A DNA stretch of 39,461 nt from Candidatus Aminicenantota bacterium (GCA_011772495.1 WVZL01000007.1:1-39461); one strand, 5' to 3'; shown: positions 1 to 8,327, numbered from the stretch's first letter. The notes: generated by a model from the sequence alone, not told the origin. Translations and numbers: made by a program.

Positions 1-2
1 AA

Positions 3-380
3 AATATGAACAAAGAAGCCATAGAGAATTTTAAGAAAGCTATTTCTCTTCTGCCTTATCAATATGAAATCTATGATGAACATGCGCGCTTCCTTTACCC
101 TCTTGCTGTGTCCTATTATCAGCGCGGAGATTTGGAATCCGCCCAGAAACAGTTTGAAAACATCATCGACCTTTCCACAGGACGTCTGATGTGGGGAGAT
201 CTCTATGCTAAAAGTTATTACTGGTTAGGCAAGATATTCCAGCATAAAGGGTGGACTGGAAAGGCAATCGAGAATTATGAAAAATTCCTTCAAGTTTGGA
301 TGAAGGCTGATCCTGATATTCCTGAGTTAGGAGATGCCAAAAAGCAGCTTCTTCTACTGAAACAGGGATCAAGAGAATAA
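3..380 (+). CDS. TPR-repeat protein, C-terminal end (cut by window edge)
   Basis: The reading frame is open to the left edge, so the first in-frame Met at base 6 need not be the true start. About 124 residues are visible and consist of helical pairs of tetratricopeptide type: the alternation of Ala, Gly, Tyr and Leu in segments such as YYQRGDLESAQKQFENII and GWTGKAIENYEKFLQVW is characteristic. The C-terminal layout, with a final TPR and then an aspartate/proline-rich tail, resembles the ends of TPR-bearing serine/threonine kinases and adenylate-cyclase-like proteins common in Acidobacteria-type genomes, but no kinase domain is in view, so that is inference. Its stop lies one base from the stop of the convergent radical SAM gene. 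No terminator is visible between them. Confidence 0.75.
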   Translation, partial: NMNKEAIENFKKAISLLPYQYEIYDEHARFLYPLAVSYYQRGDLESAQKQFENIIDLSTGRLMWGDLYAKSYYWLGKIFQHKGWTGKAIENYEKFLQVWMKADPDIPELGDAKKQLLLLKQGSRE

Positions 381-381
381 A

Positions 382-1455
382 CTATTCTTCTTCCTCTATT
401 TCTTTCCAGAAAAGTCTTTTCTCCTTGATGAGTATTTTGTTCTGTTCGCAAATCCAGGGAGGAACAGTCTTGATATCGGAACCAGAGAGTATATTGCTCA
501 TAGGACAGACGACACATTCATTGAGCTCATCGCATTGAGTGCACAGGTTATCTCTTGAGTAAAAATGGTCCATACTGAGTTCTGAATAATTCGAGAGGAT
601 TTCAGGATAAATCCTCTTCTGGTTTTTTATGAATTCATCCAGATTTCCAAAACAATATTTTGCATGTTCTCTGGATTCCTCATTTTCCTTGAAGCAATCC
701 GCAATAAGATAGCATCCCCAAAGTTTCCCATCTGGCATCAGGGTCATTCGATCCTTGCCTGCATAACAAGAGAAAATGCCTTTCCTTCGGTTTCTTCTGA
801 AATTGGCCAGAGGTATCTCTCGATTTCTCTTATAATAAGTAGAGATAAAAGCTCTCAATGTTCTGAGTTCTTCTTCCCATCGAATAAGCGATTTATGGTC
901 CCAAGAAGAAATTCGGCAGGGAGTAAAAATGATACTGGGGACACCCAATTCGACGACAAATTGAATAGAGTTTGCCAGATACCCGATCTTGGCCGGTGTA
1001 ATGATGCTGTTGACTTCCAGATCGATAGATGGATATTTTAATATTTTTTCGATCAAGGGAACGATGTACTGGAAGCTTCCTTTTTTTCTGGTTATATCCT
1101 GGAGAGTCCCGTCAAAGCTCAAAAGAAGAGAAAATTGATGTTGGTTAAAAAACTCCAGCACATTATCATTTAATAAGCTACCATTGGTGGTAATAGTGTA
1201 TTGAATCTGTTTCTTCTCTTTTTTGTTTTTGTTTTGAATAAGGTCTACAGCGTATCCAATCTGTTCAAAGGCCAGAAGAGGTTCCCCTCCATAAAAATTG
1301 ATGAAACACTTATTGGTTAGAAAAGAGAACAAAAAGTCGAAGGCCTTCTCTATAGTCGAAGTCTTGATGTATGATTTTCTCTTTTTTTGATAGCAATAGG
1401 TGCAATTGAAATTACAGTCCTCGGTGACAAATAGAGTGAGACTGTAGAGATGCAT
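382..1455 (-). CDS. Radical SAM/SPASM enzyme, candidate peptide maturase
   Basis: A 357-residue radical S-adenosylmethionine protein. Near the N-terminus C14-x3-C18-x2-C21 (CNFNCTYC) is the canonical [4Fe-4S]/SAM site, followed by an FYGGEPL segment, the glycine-rich SAM-binding strand. The C-terminal third has a SPASM-type cysteine set: about C230 and C248 around MPDGKLWGC, then C305, C308, C314, C317 and C336, enough to bind auxiliary iron-sulfur clusters. Radical SAM/SPASM enzymes of this size often modify ribosomal peptides (sactipeptides, ranthipeptides, cyclophane peptides) or act as anaerobic sulfatase maturases; no sulfatase is in the window. The gene lies 58 bases downstream of the small gene at 1514-1885, on the same strand and with no promoter of its own visible, so the two are probably one operon. 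The Shine-Dalgarno sequence is weak. The substrate is inferred from context only. Confidence 0.85.
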   Translation of the reverse strand: MHLYSLTLFVTEDCNFNCTYCYQKKRKSYIKTSTIEKAFDFLFSFLTNKCFINFYGGEPLLAFEQIGYAVDLIQNKNKKEKKQIQYTITTNGSLLNDNVLEFFNQHQFSLLLSFDGTLQDITRKKGSFQYIVPLIEKILKYPSIDLEVNSIITPAKIGYLANSIQFVVELGVPSIIFTPCRISSWDHKSLIRWEEELRTLRAFISTYYKRNREIPLANFRRNRRKGIFSCYAGKDRMTLMPDGKLWGCYLIADCFKENEESREHAKYCFGNLDEFIKNQKRIYPEILSNYSELSMDHFYSRDNLCTQCDELNECVVCPMSNILSGSDIKTVPPWICEQNKILIKEKRLFWKEIEEEE

Positions 1456-1513
1456 CTTTTGATTCTTGGCAGCTAAAATGGAAAAGAATGAAACTATGAT
1501 TGGGTTTTAAGCT

Positions 1514-1885
1514 TCACATACTCCTTGGCCATCCACCAGCACAGCGGCGGTCATCCATATATTTTACCACATCTTCATCCAAAGGCATGTTGAACATTTC
1601 ATATAGTTTACGGCAGGCCTCTTCAGCCTCTGCTTTAGTGATTTCATTTGCATCATAAGAGTCCACATTTTCCTTAGGTTTCAAATGATCTTTCGCTTTT
1701 AGTCTTCCCCGTAAAACTCTTTCAGACTCTCCTTTATTTGGGTCTTCCGCTTGTTGCTCCATTCGTTCTTTTTCTTGATTTTCGTCTAGAACCGTTACGA
1801 GCTCTGCGTCTACAAAATGCACAAAATAAAATATTTTCCTCAGCCAGAAGTGAACATTTTTCTCGTACTCTTTAGGTTCTTTCAT
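1514..1885 (-). CDS. Small protein with Cys-Ala-Gly-Gly-Trp tail, candidate RiPP precursor
   Basis: A 123-residue protein that I do not recognise. The start is secure: GAAAGGAGGG lies five bases before the ATG, and a near-consensus promoter sits just upstream. The N-terminal part has an aromatic, hydrophobic stretch (residues 12-25, WLRKIFYFVHFVDA). The middle is highly charged and low in complexity (residues 35-80), and a helical acidic segment containing NMPLDEDVVKYMDD follows. The protein ends in a compositionally different tail, RRCAGGWPRSM (residues 113-123). Only two cysteines occur, one of them in this tail. A long charged leader and a short Cys/Gly/Trp tail next to a radical SAM/SPASM gene is the layout of a RiPP precursor. 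If so, Cys115 and Trp119 (with Arg121) are the residues most likely to be crosslinked. This is inference; a conserved small protein unrelated to peptide modification is the alternative. Confidence 0.6.
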   Translation of the reverse strand: MKEPKEYEKNVHFWLRKIFYFVHFVDAELVTVLDENQEKERMEQQAEDPNKGESERVLRGRLKAKDHLKPKENVDSYDANEITKAEAEEACRKLYEMFNMPLDEDVVKYMDDRRCAGGWPRSM

Positions 1886-1918
1886 AGATTCCCTCCTTTC
1901 TCATGGAAAGTGTTTCGT

Positions 1919-1947
1919 ATCATAAAGCAAGACCTTCGATAAGTCAA
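1919..1947 (-). promoter_or_regulatory. Sigma-70 promoter of the precursor/radical SAM operon
   Basis: On the minus strand, TTGACT (1942-1947) and TATGAT (1919-1924) are separated by exactly 17 bases. This places transcription start near 1912 and gives a leader of about 27 bases before the ATG at 1885. It is among the best promoter matches in the window. The rest of the intergenic stretch up to 2254 is A+T-rich and holds only a fragment of a dispersed repeat (TCGCAATGAC, about 2239-2248). Confidence 0.65.
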
Positions 1948-2254
1948 ATACTCTTTCCATGATTTTATAGACATACTAAGAAGTCTCACAGAAATTAAAG
2001 CCAGCAGGGATGAGAATTTCCTTTTGATGCGCCATGAATTCCTCTGAATTTTTCAGCTATTCCTACCAGCCGAGAATATGAAGGGAGAATAACACACTTA
2101 GAACAGCCGAGTCAACTGCCAAGGAATAAAGACAAAACTACAAAAATAACAAGGTAATAAGCAAAAGCCAAGAATCTACCGCTCGTAAAGATGGCGCTCA
2201 GTTATTTTACTTGCCTTGACCTTATTATTCGTTCGTTTTTCGCAATGACTGTGC

Positions 2255-4936
2255 TTACTCATACCTCAGGGCTTCAGCGGGGTCACCAAGAGCCGCCTTG
2301 ATGGATTGGTAACTGACCGTAAAAAGCGCAATCACAAATGTCAGCAGTGCAGTGAGAATGAAAACCGTCCAACCAATACTGACCCGGTAGGCGAAATTAT
2401 TAAGCCATCTGTCCATGGTAAAATAGGCGATAGGAAAGGCAATGATATTCGCCACCAATACCCATTTGGTGTATTCCTTGGAAAGGAGAGTCACGATCTT
2501 TGATAGCGATGCTCCCAGGACCTTCCTGATGCCGATCTCCTTGGTGCGTGTTTCGGTGGTGAAGGAAGACAATCCAAATAGTCCCAGACAGGCGATAAGA
2601 ATCGCCAGCAGGCTGAAATTGCCGAACATCTCCATCATCCGGGCCTCGTTACGGTAGAGAGCATTCAGGCGGTCATCCAGAAAAGTATAACTCACGGGAT
2701 AACCGGGATGGAAACGATCCCATACGCCCTGAACATGGGCTATGGTTTCCTGGATATTGCCGCGAGCGATTCTCAGGGCTGCCGTATTTGTTTCCAGGAG
2801 CCGAATATAGGTGATCATCGGGACAATCTCATGATGCAGGGATTCGTAGTTGAAATCTGCCACCACACCGATTAGCCGGCCGCTGCGGTCAGGCGCTACG
2901 GTATACATGGGTGAACCTAATGCTTCCTCAGGGCTTTTGAATCCCAGGCGCCTGACAGCGGTTTCATTAAGGATGAAGGCTTCGTCTTTGTCTGTGGGGT
3001 GGTCGATAGAGAAGTCCCGGCCCGCCACAATCTTCATACCGTAGGTCTTGAAGAAGTCATGTTCGACCCGGTTATGAGGCATAGTAAAGGGGCTTTCTAC
3101 CAGCTCTCCGTTGATTTCGATGCTGAAGCCCGGAGCATCTAGCAGGCGTCCTGACGGGGCTCGTTTCGATAGGGTGGCGGATAAAATGCGGGGGTTGTTC
3201 AATAATTCCTGTTTTATAGCCTCCCAGTTCTGCTTGATAGGCTGGTCGGCCGGTATAAGGACGATGTTTTCCCGCTGGAAACCGAGATTAGCATTCTGCA
3301 GGAAGCGCATCTGTTTAAAGACTACGGCGACACTGATAATCAGCGTGGCCGAGATTGCAAACTGAAAGACGACCATGACCTTGCGCATGATCGCTCCCCG
3401 CGTTCCACGGGTCAGGTCTCCGCGAAGGATGGTGGCGGGTTTATAAGCGGAAAGATAAACGGCTGGATAAAGACCGGCTGCCAGCCCTGTCACCAGGAAA
3501 ACAGCGACTAAAAGCAGCAGCCCGACCGGATTTATCAGCATGCCGAGTTTCAACTCATGGCCGGAAAAGGCACTGAAATAGGGAAGTAACACTGCAACTA
3601 TGAGTACAGCAATCACCATAGCAAGAAAGGCGATAAGCAGAGATTCTCCTAGAAACTGGGTGGTGAGGAGCTGGCGGTTAGCGCCCACCACTTTGCGCAA
3701 CCCCACTTCTCTAGCCCGATTGGCGGCCCTGGCTGTGGAGAGATTCATGAAGTTTATGCAGGCAATGATCAGGATAAAAACAGCAATCAGGGTAAAAAGC
3801 GTGATATACCGGATGTCGCTGTTGGGCTCCAGTTCGTTATGGGTCCGGGAGTGGAGGTGGATATCAGTCACTTTACGGAGGACAAGGGTGTTCCATTGAT
3901 GGGGAAGATAAACGTTTCCTGAATCATCTTCGTAGCTGGGTAAATGGCGGTCAAGAAAGCCGGGAATTCGGGCAGCGACTTCCTCGGGATCTGCATCTTT
4001 GGCTAAGCGCATATAAGTGTAAGTGACGTTATCGGAAAAATTCGTGGTCCCTAAAAAATAATCACTCCCGTCCCGGTAATATTCTTGACGCCCTTTGAGG
4101 GTGACGTAAGAAGCAAGGAAATCAAAGTGGAGGTGGGAGCTGCTAGGCACATCTTTCATTACACCTGTGACCTGGCAATCCTCTCTCTCACTGCCAAACT
4201 TTATGCTTTTGCCCATGGGTTCTTCGTCCCCGAAGTACTTCCGCACCATGGATTCGGATAAAACGAGGCTGTTCGGGTTTTTCAGGGCTGTTTTTGGGTC
4301 CCCTTTAATTAGAGGAATTGTGAATACTTCGAAGATATCATGTTCAGCGAAGAAAAATCTTTCCTCAACGAAATTGTTCTCGGCATGGCTTATCAGGATA
4401 TCTCCGGTTCCAACCATACGCGCAATATGTTCCATCTCAGCGAATTCTTCCTCGAGAAAAGGGATAAAAGAGGGAGCCACTGAGCATAATGCACCACGCA
4501 CCGAGCCGTCAGCAGCAAACCAGCGGCGCTCGATCCGGTAAATCCGGTCCTTGTGTTCGTGATGAGTATCAAAACTCAATTCATCCCGGACAAACAACAG
4601 GATAAGTATACAGACTGCCATTCCAATCGCTAGACCGGCGATGTTGATGAAAGAATAGCCTTTGTGTCTTTTGATGTTTCTTAAAGTGATTTTCAAATAG
4701 TTTTTAAGCATTTGAACACTCCAATAGATCCAATTTTTTAAAAAGGAAGGCGTCGATCTGAAGACCTGCCTCCAATACCAGAACCTAGCTCCGGCCTGGC
4801 CCTTCTCCTGAACTATTTCAAAGTATTCTTCTTCAAAATCGCCCAGCACAGAATATTCTTCTCCTGAAATAGCCATGCGGCTGAGAAGCCAAAAGGCAAT
4901 TTTGGGCGGTGTTTGAGGTTTTGATTTGATGGCCAT
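2255..4936 (-). CDS. ABC transporter permease, FtsX/MacB type with N-terminal prefix domain
   Basis: An 893-residue inner-membrane protein. Residues 1-85 form a soluble prefix (segments LSRMAISGEEYSVLGDFEEEY and RFWYWRQVF) typical of the permease prefix domain found on such permeases in Acidobacteria-like genomes. It is followed by a transmembrane helix near residues 96-117, a large MacB-type periplasmic domain, and an FtsX core with three helices near 380-510 (FMNLSTARAANRAREVGLRKVVGA). A second periplasmic domain and a second FtsX core (TKEIGIRKVLGASLSKIV, about 785-802) complete the tandem arrangement. Related proteins move lipids, peptides or drugs, or transmit force to periplasmic enzymes, powered by a separate ATPase. 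No ABC ATPase gene is present here, so its partner must be encoded elsewhere. The ATG overlaps the stop of the PadR gene (TAATG), indicating translational coupling. Confidence 0.92.
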   Translation of the reverse strand: MAIKSKPQTPPKIAFWLLSRMAISGEEYSVLGDFEEEYFEIVQEKGQAGARFWYWRQVFRSTPSFLKNWIYWSVQMLKNYLKITLRNIKRHKGYSFINIAGLAIGMAVCILILLFVRDELSFDTHHEHKDRIYRIERRWFAADGSVRGALCSVAPSFIPFLEEEFAEMEHIARMVGTGDILISHAENNFVEERFFFAEHDIFEVFTIPLIKGDPKTALKNPNSLVLSESMVRKYFGDEEPMGKSIKFGSEREDCQVTGVMKDVPSSSHLHFDFLASYVTLKGRQEYYRDGSDYFLGTTNFSDNVTYTYMRLAKDADPEEVAARIPGFLDRHLPSYEDDSGNVYLPHQWNTLVLRKVTDIHLHSRTHNELEPNSDIRYITLFTLIAVFILIIACINFMNLSTARAANRAREVGLRKVVGANRQLLTTQFLGESLLIAFLAMVIAVLIVAVLLPYFSAFSGHELKLGMLINPVGLLLLVAVFLVTGLAAGLYPAVYLSAYKPATILRGDLTRGTRGAIMRKVMVVFQFAISATLIISVAVVFKQMRFLQNANLGFQRENIVLIPADQPIKQNWEAIKQELLNNPRILSATLSKRAPSGRLLDAPGFSIEINGELVESPFTMPHNRVEHDFFKTYGMKIVAGRDFSIDHPTDKDEAFILNETAVRRLGFKSPEEALGSPMYTVAPDRSGRLIGVVADFNYESLHHEIVPMITYIRLLETNTAALRIARGNIQETIAHVQGVWDRFHPGYPVSYTFLDDRLNALYRNEARMMEMFGNFSLLAILIACLGLFGLSSFTTETRTKEIGIRKVLGASLSKIVTLLSKEYTKWVLVANIIAFPIAYFTMDRWLNNFAYRVSIGWTVFILTALLTFVIALFTVSYQSIKAALGDPAEALRYE

Positions 4937-5262
4937 TAGATTTTATCAATAACAAATTCTGGGACTCCTTCCCAAATAGAGGTTTGGAGTTGGCGGGCAG
5001 CTTTCATAGCCTTCTTCCCATCCGGGGTAAGTCGATAAAAGACTTTGCTTCGTCCGCCTCTTTCAGGTGTCGATGGTCCAACGATCTTTATCACATAGCC
5101 CTTGGTGAATAGCTGTTCCAGAGCGCTGTATATGGTTCCGTAGGCATAAGTCTTGTTTGTCATTTCGGCGACCTGTTTCCTTATAGTCACTCCATAGGCG
5201 TTATCTTCAAGCCGCCATATTGCCAGTAATAGAATGAGTTCAGATAGAGTTAAATCCTTCAT
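4936..5262 (-). CDS. PadR-family transcriptional regulator
   Basis: A 108-residue winged-helix protein. The N-terminal half carries the PadR signature: a helix (LTLSELILLLAIWRLEDNAYG), then a recognition helix with the family-typical TYAYGTIYSALEQLFTKGYV (residues 38-57), then a wing of charged strands (GGRSKVFYRLTPDGKKAM). PadR proteins are mostly ligand-responsive repressors, often placed beside a transporter that they control. It is the first gene of a two-gene unit with the permease and shares one base with it. The C-terminal dimerisation helix is short, as in the PadR-s2 subgroup. The upstream TATA-like run and a near-palindrome at 5286-5300 may be its own operator. Confidence 0.9.
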   Translation of the reverse strand: MKDLTLSELILLLAIWRLEDNAYGVTIRKQVAEMTNKTYAYGTIYSALEQLFTKGYVIKIVGPSTPERGGRSKVFYRLTPDGKKAMKAARQLQTSIWEGVPEFVIDKI

Positions 5263-5285
5263 GAGTCCATCCTTTTATATATATA

Positions 5286-5300
5286 TACGGAATTCCCGTA
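5286..5300 (-). promoter_or_regulatory. Near-palindrome in the padR upstream region, possible operator
   Basis: TACGGAATTCCCGTA is an imperfect inverted repeat (arms TACGG/CCGTA around AATTC). It lies immediately upstream of a TATATATATATA run that could contain the -10 box of the padR-permease unit, 24 bases before the start codon. A palindrome overlapping a core promoter in front of an autoregulated repressor gene is a natural operator position. PadR sites are usually ATGT/ACAT type, so this assignment is weak. Confidence 0.3.
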
Positions 5301-5453
5301 GAAATTGTTGCACTTGAACAAATTTTTTTCGAATAATTGGGTGGAGCTCCATGTCTTCTTCGATTGCCTTCCTGTTGCCGAGAGAGATAAATTAACTTTT
5401 CAGTCATGGAAACGTATAAAATCATAAAGCCTTAGATTTACAAGGAGGTATTC

Positions 5454-6080
5454 GTGTCCAAGATAACTTTAAAGAATGAGCTTGACCGCAGGCAGTTTTT
5501 AAAAATCATCCCGGCCTGCTCTCTCGTGTGTCTTGGGTCAGGCGGAGCCTGGGCTTTAGCCCAAGAAGAGAAGACGCCTTCGGCCCAAGAGGCTAAGCAC
5601 AAATTCGATAACGAGATGGATAGAAAACTGACGTACAGACAATTGATTAATATGCAGTATAGAGAGTTCATCCAGCTAGCCAAGGCACTCGAGAAAGAAA
5701 TGGGAAAAGAGAAATTTATAGAGTTTCTTAAGAAGCACACTTATGAAAATTTGATCAAAATCGGGCAACAATACGCCAAGCGTTCGCCTGAAAACAGTTT
5801 TAAAACTTATACCAATACTTTCAGACCCCCAAGGTATAAAAATACATTGACCATGGAAATTGTTGAAGATACTGAAAAAGCCTTTGAGTTGAAAGTCACC
5901 GAGTGCATTTGGGCTTCAGTTTTTCACAAGGCTGAGGCCGGCGATATTGGTTTCGCTTACATATGTTATGGTGACTATGCCCATGCCGAGGGCTTCAATC
6001 CCAAAATAAAGATGATCCGGGACAAAACATTGATGCAGGGACACAAATATTGTAACCACCGTTATATCTGGGAGGGATAA
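5454..6080 (+). CDS. Tat-exported L-2-amino-thiazoline-4-carboxylic acid hydrolase-like protein
   Basis: A 208-residue protein starting at GTG 5454, five bases after AAGGAGGT. The N-terminus has a twin-arginine signal: DRRQFLK at residues 11-17, then a hydrophobic stretch ending GGAWALAQ. The mature part ends with a pattern I recognise from the ATC-hydrolase-like family: an IGFAYICYGDYAHAEGFNPKI segment followed by DKTLMQGHKYCNHRYIW. Bacterial ATC hydrolase opens a thiazoline ring during L-cysteine synthesis in pseudomonads, but most family members are uncharacterised, so the reaction here is unknown. Candidate active-site residues are the conserved Cys/His in GHKYCNHRY. An exported version is unusual. 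The gene stands alone, and a repeat of the GGGGTCAGACC family begins 19 bases after its stop. Confidence 0.75.
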   Translation: MSKITLKNELDRRQFLKIIPACSLVCLGSGGAWALAQEEKTPSAQEAKHKFDNEMDRKLTYRQLINMQYREFIQLAKALEKEMGKEKFIEFLKKHTYENLIKIGQQYAKRSPENSFKTYTNTFRPPRYKNTLTMEIVEDTEKAFELKVTECIWASVFHKAEAGDIGFAYICYGDYAHAEGFNPKIKMIRDKTLMQGHKYCNHRYIWEG

Positions 6081-6099
6081 ACAACCGCACGCCTAGTTA

Positions 6100-6210
6100 G
6101 AGGTCAGACCAAGCCAACTTATTTATTTTGAATCATTTAAACTCAATATTCCCACCAATTTTAATCTTAGGAGTGCATTTTTGATGCCAAAAATGAGCTT
6201 CTAAGGAAGT
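6100..6210 (+). repeat. GGGGTCAGACCAAGCTA-family element, copy A
   Basis: Begins GAGGTCAGACCAAGCCAA and can be followed by eye for about 110 bases against the copy at 22569: an AT-rich stretch, then TTAATCTTAGGAGTGC, TTTTTGATGCCAAAAATG and CTTCTAAGG. It begins 19 bases after the stop of the preceding same-strand gene. No coding potential is visible. The right edge is uncertain. Confidence 0.6.
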
Positions 6211-6288
6211 CAAGAAAGGCCTCCAACCTCGATAAAAAGACCGCGTATAGAAGAATAAAGAAGAAGAGGACAATACTATAGAATTAAG

Positions 6289-6317
6289 TTGACATCTTAA
6301 CTGGAATGTAATAAAAT
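6289..6317 (+). promoter_or_regulatory. Sigma-70 promoter of the fasciclin gene
   Basis: TTGACA (6289-6294) and TAAAAT (6312-6317) are 17 bases apart. Transcription would start near 6324, leaving a leader of about 36 bases that includes AGGAGG. This suggests a strongly expressed single-gene transcript, ended by the hairpin at 6911-6949. Confidence 0.7.
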
Positions 6318-6359
6318 CTACATATCTTATCGATTTTATATTAATAGGAGGTTTTATTT

Positions 6360-6857
6360 ATGTTCAACAAATCGTTTGTGGGAGTAGCTTTGGCTGTTTT
6401 GTTGGTTGCTTTTGTTTCCATCGGTTCAGCTCTTGATTACTGTAAGATGGAAAAGAAAAATATCGTAGAAACAGCTGTAGCTGCAGGTTCATTCAAAACT
6501 CTTGTTAAAGCAGTTCAAGCAGCAGATTTAGTAGAAACACTTTCAGGTGAAGGTCCATTTACAGTCTTCGCTCCAACCGATGATGCTTTTGCCAAGATTC
6601 CAGCTGAGACTCTTGAAGCCTTAGTGAATGATAAGGAAAAGCTCACCGCTGTTCTAACATACCATGTCGTTCCCGGCAAGGTGATGGCTTCAGATGTTGT
6701 GAAAATGAAATCAGCCAAAACAGTGAATGGTAACGCGCTTACCATCAGCGTAAATGAAGGTACAGTTAAAGTTGACAATGCAAAAGTCATTAAAACGGAT
6801 ATAGTTTGCTCCAATGGAATCATTCATGTTATCGACACAGTAGTTTTACCCCAGTAG
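6360..6857 (+). CDS. Secreted fasciclin (FAS1) domain protein
   Basis: 165 residues. A signal peptide covers residues 1-24 (Lys, then [19 protein letters not shown]). One complete FAS1 domain follows, with both family boxes visible: H1 [15 protein letters not shown] (about residues 67-81) and the YHVVPGKV segment (about 100-107), ending in the [14 protein letters not shown] motif (H2). FAS1 domains are extracellular adhesion modules; single-domain bacterial forms are secreted or surface-attached. The start follows AGGAGG by eight bases. It has its own promoter and its own terminator. No lipobox or sorting motif is seen, so it is probably periplasmic or released. Confidence 0.93.
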   Translation: MFNKSFVGVALAVLLVAFVSIGSALDYCKMEKKNIVETAVAAGSFKTLVKAVQAADLVETLSGEGPFTVFAPTDDAFAKIPAETLEALVNDKEKLTAVLTYHVVPGKVMASDVVKMKSAKTVNGNALTISVNEGTVKVDNAKVIKTDIVCSNGIIHVIDTVVLPQ

Positions 6858-6910
6858 TCTTAGGAGTACTATCAAGAGTTTAGAAAGAATTTTAAGCTGA
6901 TTTTTTAAAG

Positions 6911-6949
6911 AAAAGGCGGCCTGGATTTTCGCCAGAGCCGCCTTTTTTT
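6911..6949 (+). terminator. Rho-independent terminator after the fasciclin gene
   Basis: AAAGGCGGC pairs with GCCGCCTTT, extended inside by CTGG/CCAG around a short loop, and is followed directly by a run of seven T. It lies about 55 bases after the stop codon and matches an intrinsic terminator well. Confidence 0.85.
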
Positions 6950-7010
6950 ATGCACTGACTGGGCCAACCTTCCCAGCTCGACGAGAAGATTTAAGAAAAG
7001 GGTATAAAGT

Positions 7011-7140
7011 GGGGTGCCTTGCGAATCAGACGACGCTTAAAGTACTTTTTTTACCTGTAAAACAGGCAGTTTAAGAGCGGAAAACAAGACTAATTTTAAC
7101 TTATCTCATTAAAAATAAAATAGATAGCTTGGCCCGACCC
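7011..7140 (-). repeat. GGGGTCAGACCAAGCTA-family element, copy B
   Basis: Read on the minus strand from 7140 it begins GGGTCGGGCCAAGCTATC and continues almost identically to copy C (14567 leftwards) for about 36 bases (TATTTTATTTTTAA). It then contains the family's internal pattern of TTAA blocks around a C/G-rich hairpin (CCTGTTTTACAGG). It lies between the fasciclin terminator and the sigma-factor gene. The left boundary is approximate. Confidence 0.6.
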
Positions 7141-7217
7141 TAAAAATAAAAAAAATCAAGGGGGGAGTAGAACTTTTTATTGACTCATACGTCTATGATT
7201 ATGATATTTAGAGGTAG

Positions 7218-7850
7218 ATGGAAGACCCTATGCAGCCTGAAAGCAGTGGTGGAACCCGAGGAGCCGAACTGACAGCTCAACCGGTGTTCGACGAGCTCTA
7301 TGATAAGTACAAGGATGCTGTCTTCAGTTTCGCCTGTTACCTGACTCGGAACCTGGGGGAGGCTGAAGACCTTTTCCAGGATGCCTGGCTCCGGGTTGTT
7401 AAACATCTGCCCGAGAAAGTAGAAATGAAAAGCATAAAAGCCTGGATTTTCACCATCGTGACCAATCTGTACCGGGATGAGCTGCGCAAGAAGCGGGTAA
7501 GGCGATTATTCCTCTTTCCTAAGGCTGGAACTCCTGATTTAGAAGAAGCAAAGGTTTCTGCCTTGGTTGGCGAATCCGTTTCAGATCCAGCAGAAATAGC
7601 GAACCAAGCGCAGATAAAGAGAGAGATTACTCGGGCTATAGACAGGCTGCCTGAGAGACAGCGGAGAGTATTTGTGCTCAAGGAAATTGCAGGTTTTCCA
7701 CAAGCAGAAATTAGTGATATTCTCGGAACACCAATCGGAACGGTAAAGTCACTGATACACCGTGCCGTTAAAAGGCTACAGAAGGAGCTTTCATCCTATA
7801 ATCCGAAAGGAGAGAGGCCAAAATGCGATGCCAAGATATTGAGCGTTTGA
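7218..7850 (+). CDS. ECF-type RNA polymerase sigma factor
   Basis: 210 residues. Sigma region 2 spans about residues 22-90: FDELYDKYKDAVFSFACYL, then LGEAEDLFQDAWLRVVKHL, then the -10-binding KAWIFTIVTNLYRDELRKK. Region 4 spans about 135-190, with the helix-turn-helix PQAEISDILGTPIGTVKSLIHRAVKRL. There is no region 1 or 3, which defines an extracytoplasmic-function sigma factor. The next gene overlaps its last 28 bases and encodes a zinc anti-sigma factor, so its activity is presumably held by that protein and released by an envelope signal. The 24-residue extension before region 2 is acidic and without features. The target promoters cannot be deduced. Confidence 0.93.
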   Translation: MEDPMQPESSGGTRGAELTAQPVFDELYDKYKDAVFSFACYLTRNLGEAEDLFQDAWLRVVKHLPEKVEMKSIKAWIFTIVTNLYRDELRKKRVRRLFLFPKAGTPDLEEAKVSALVGESVSDPAEIANQAQIKREITRAIDRLPERQRRVFVLKEIAGFPQAEISDILGTPIGTVKSLIHRAVKRLQKELSSYNPKGERPKCDAKILSV

Positions 7851-8314
7851 TTATCGAATATTCAGAAAGGAAATTAAGCCAGGAAGAGCTAGGAGCCATA
7901 GAAGAGCATCTAGCCCAATGCACCGCCTGCACCTGCTTTGAGAAAGATTTTAAGAATATCCGGATCTCACTGCAAAAGATGTCCCCGCTTACTCCCCCTA
8001 GCGAGCTGGAGCGTCGGATCCGGGATATGTGTCAAGAAGAACTGAGTTCGCGCCTGGCCGCTGAAAAGCAGCGCGTCTCCCTGACCCATCCTTCCCACGT
8101 ACCCTGGATCATATGGGTAGCGCTCGTCTCACTCATCGTTTTGACGGCGTTATTACTGGTTTCGTTGTTCAAGAACATAGGATTGAATCAGCCTCTTTCT
8201 TTCGGAGACGCATTTATTCTTGCCGTTATACTCCAAAATGCGGTGATGCTTTTCTTTGCTCCGGTCATAATCCGAAAGTATCAAACACAGAGTAGAAGTT
8301 TTAGACTCATTTGA
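7823..8314 (+). CDS. Membrane-anchored zinc-finger anti-sigma factor
   Basis: 163 residues. The N-terminal domain has the HX3CX2C zinc anti-sigma motif (H29, C33, C36 in EEHLAQCTAC) preceded by CQDIERLIIEY, the usual zf-HC2 beginning. Two hydrophobic stretches follow at about residues 93-115 and 128-150, so the domain faces the cytoplasm and is tethered to the inner membrane. It overlaps the sigma gene by 28 bases in another frame and is preceded by AAAGGAGAG within the sigma gene, a typical coupled arrangement. With only a short loop between the two helices there is no large periplasmic sensor, so signal sensing may involve the membrane itself or the zinc/thiol centre. Confidence 0.9.
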   Translation: MRCQDIERLIIEYSERKLSQEELGAIEEHLAQCTACTCFEKDFKNIRISLQKMSPLTPPSELERRIRDMCQEELSSRLAAEKQRVSLTHPSHVPWIIWVALVSLIVLTALLLVSLFKNIGLNQPLSFGDAFILAVILQNAVMLFFAPVIIRKYQTQSRSFRLI

Positions 8315-8327
8315 GTGAGGTTTAATC

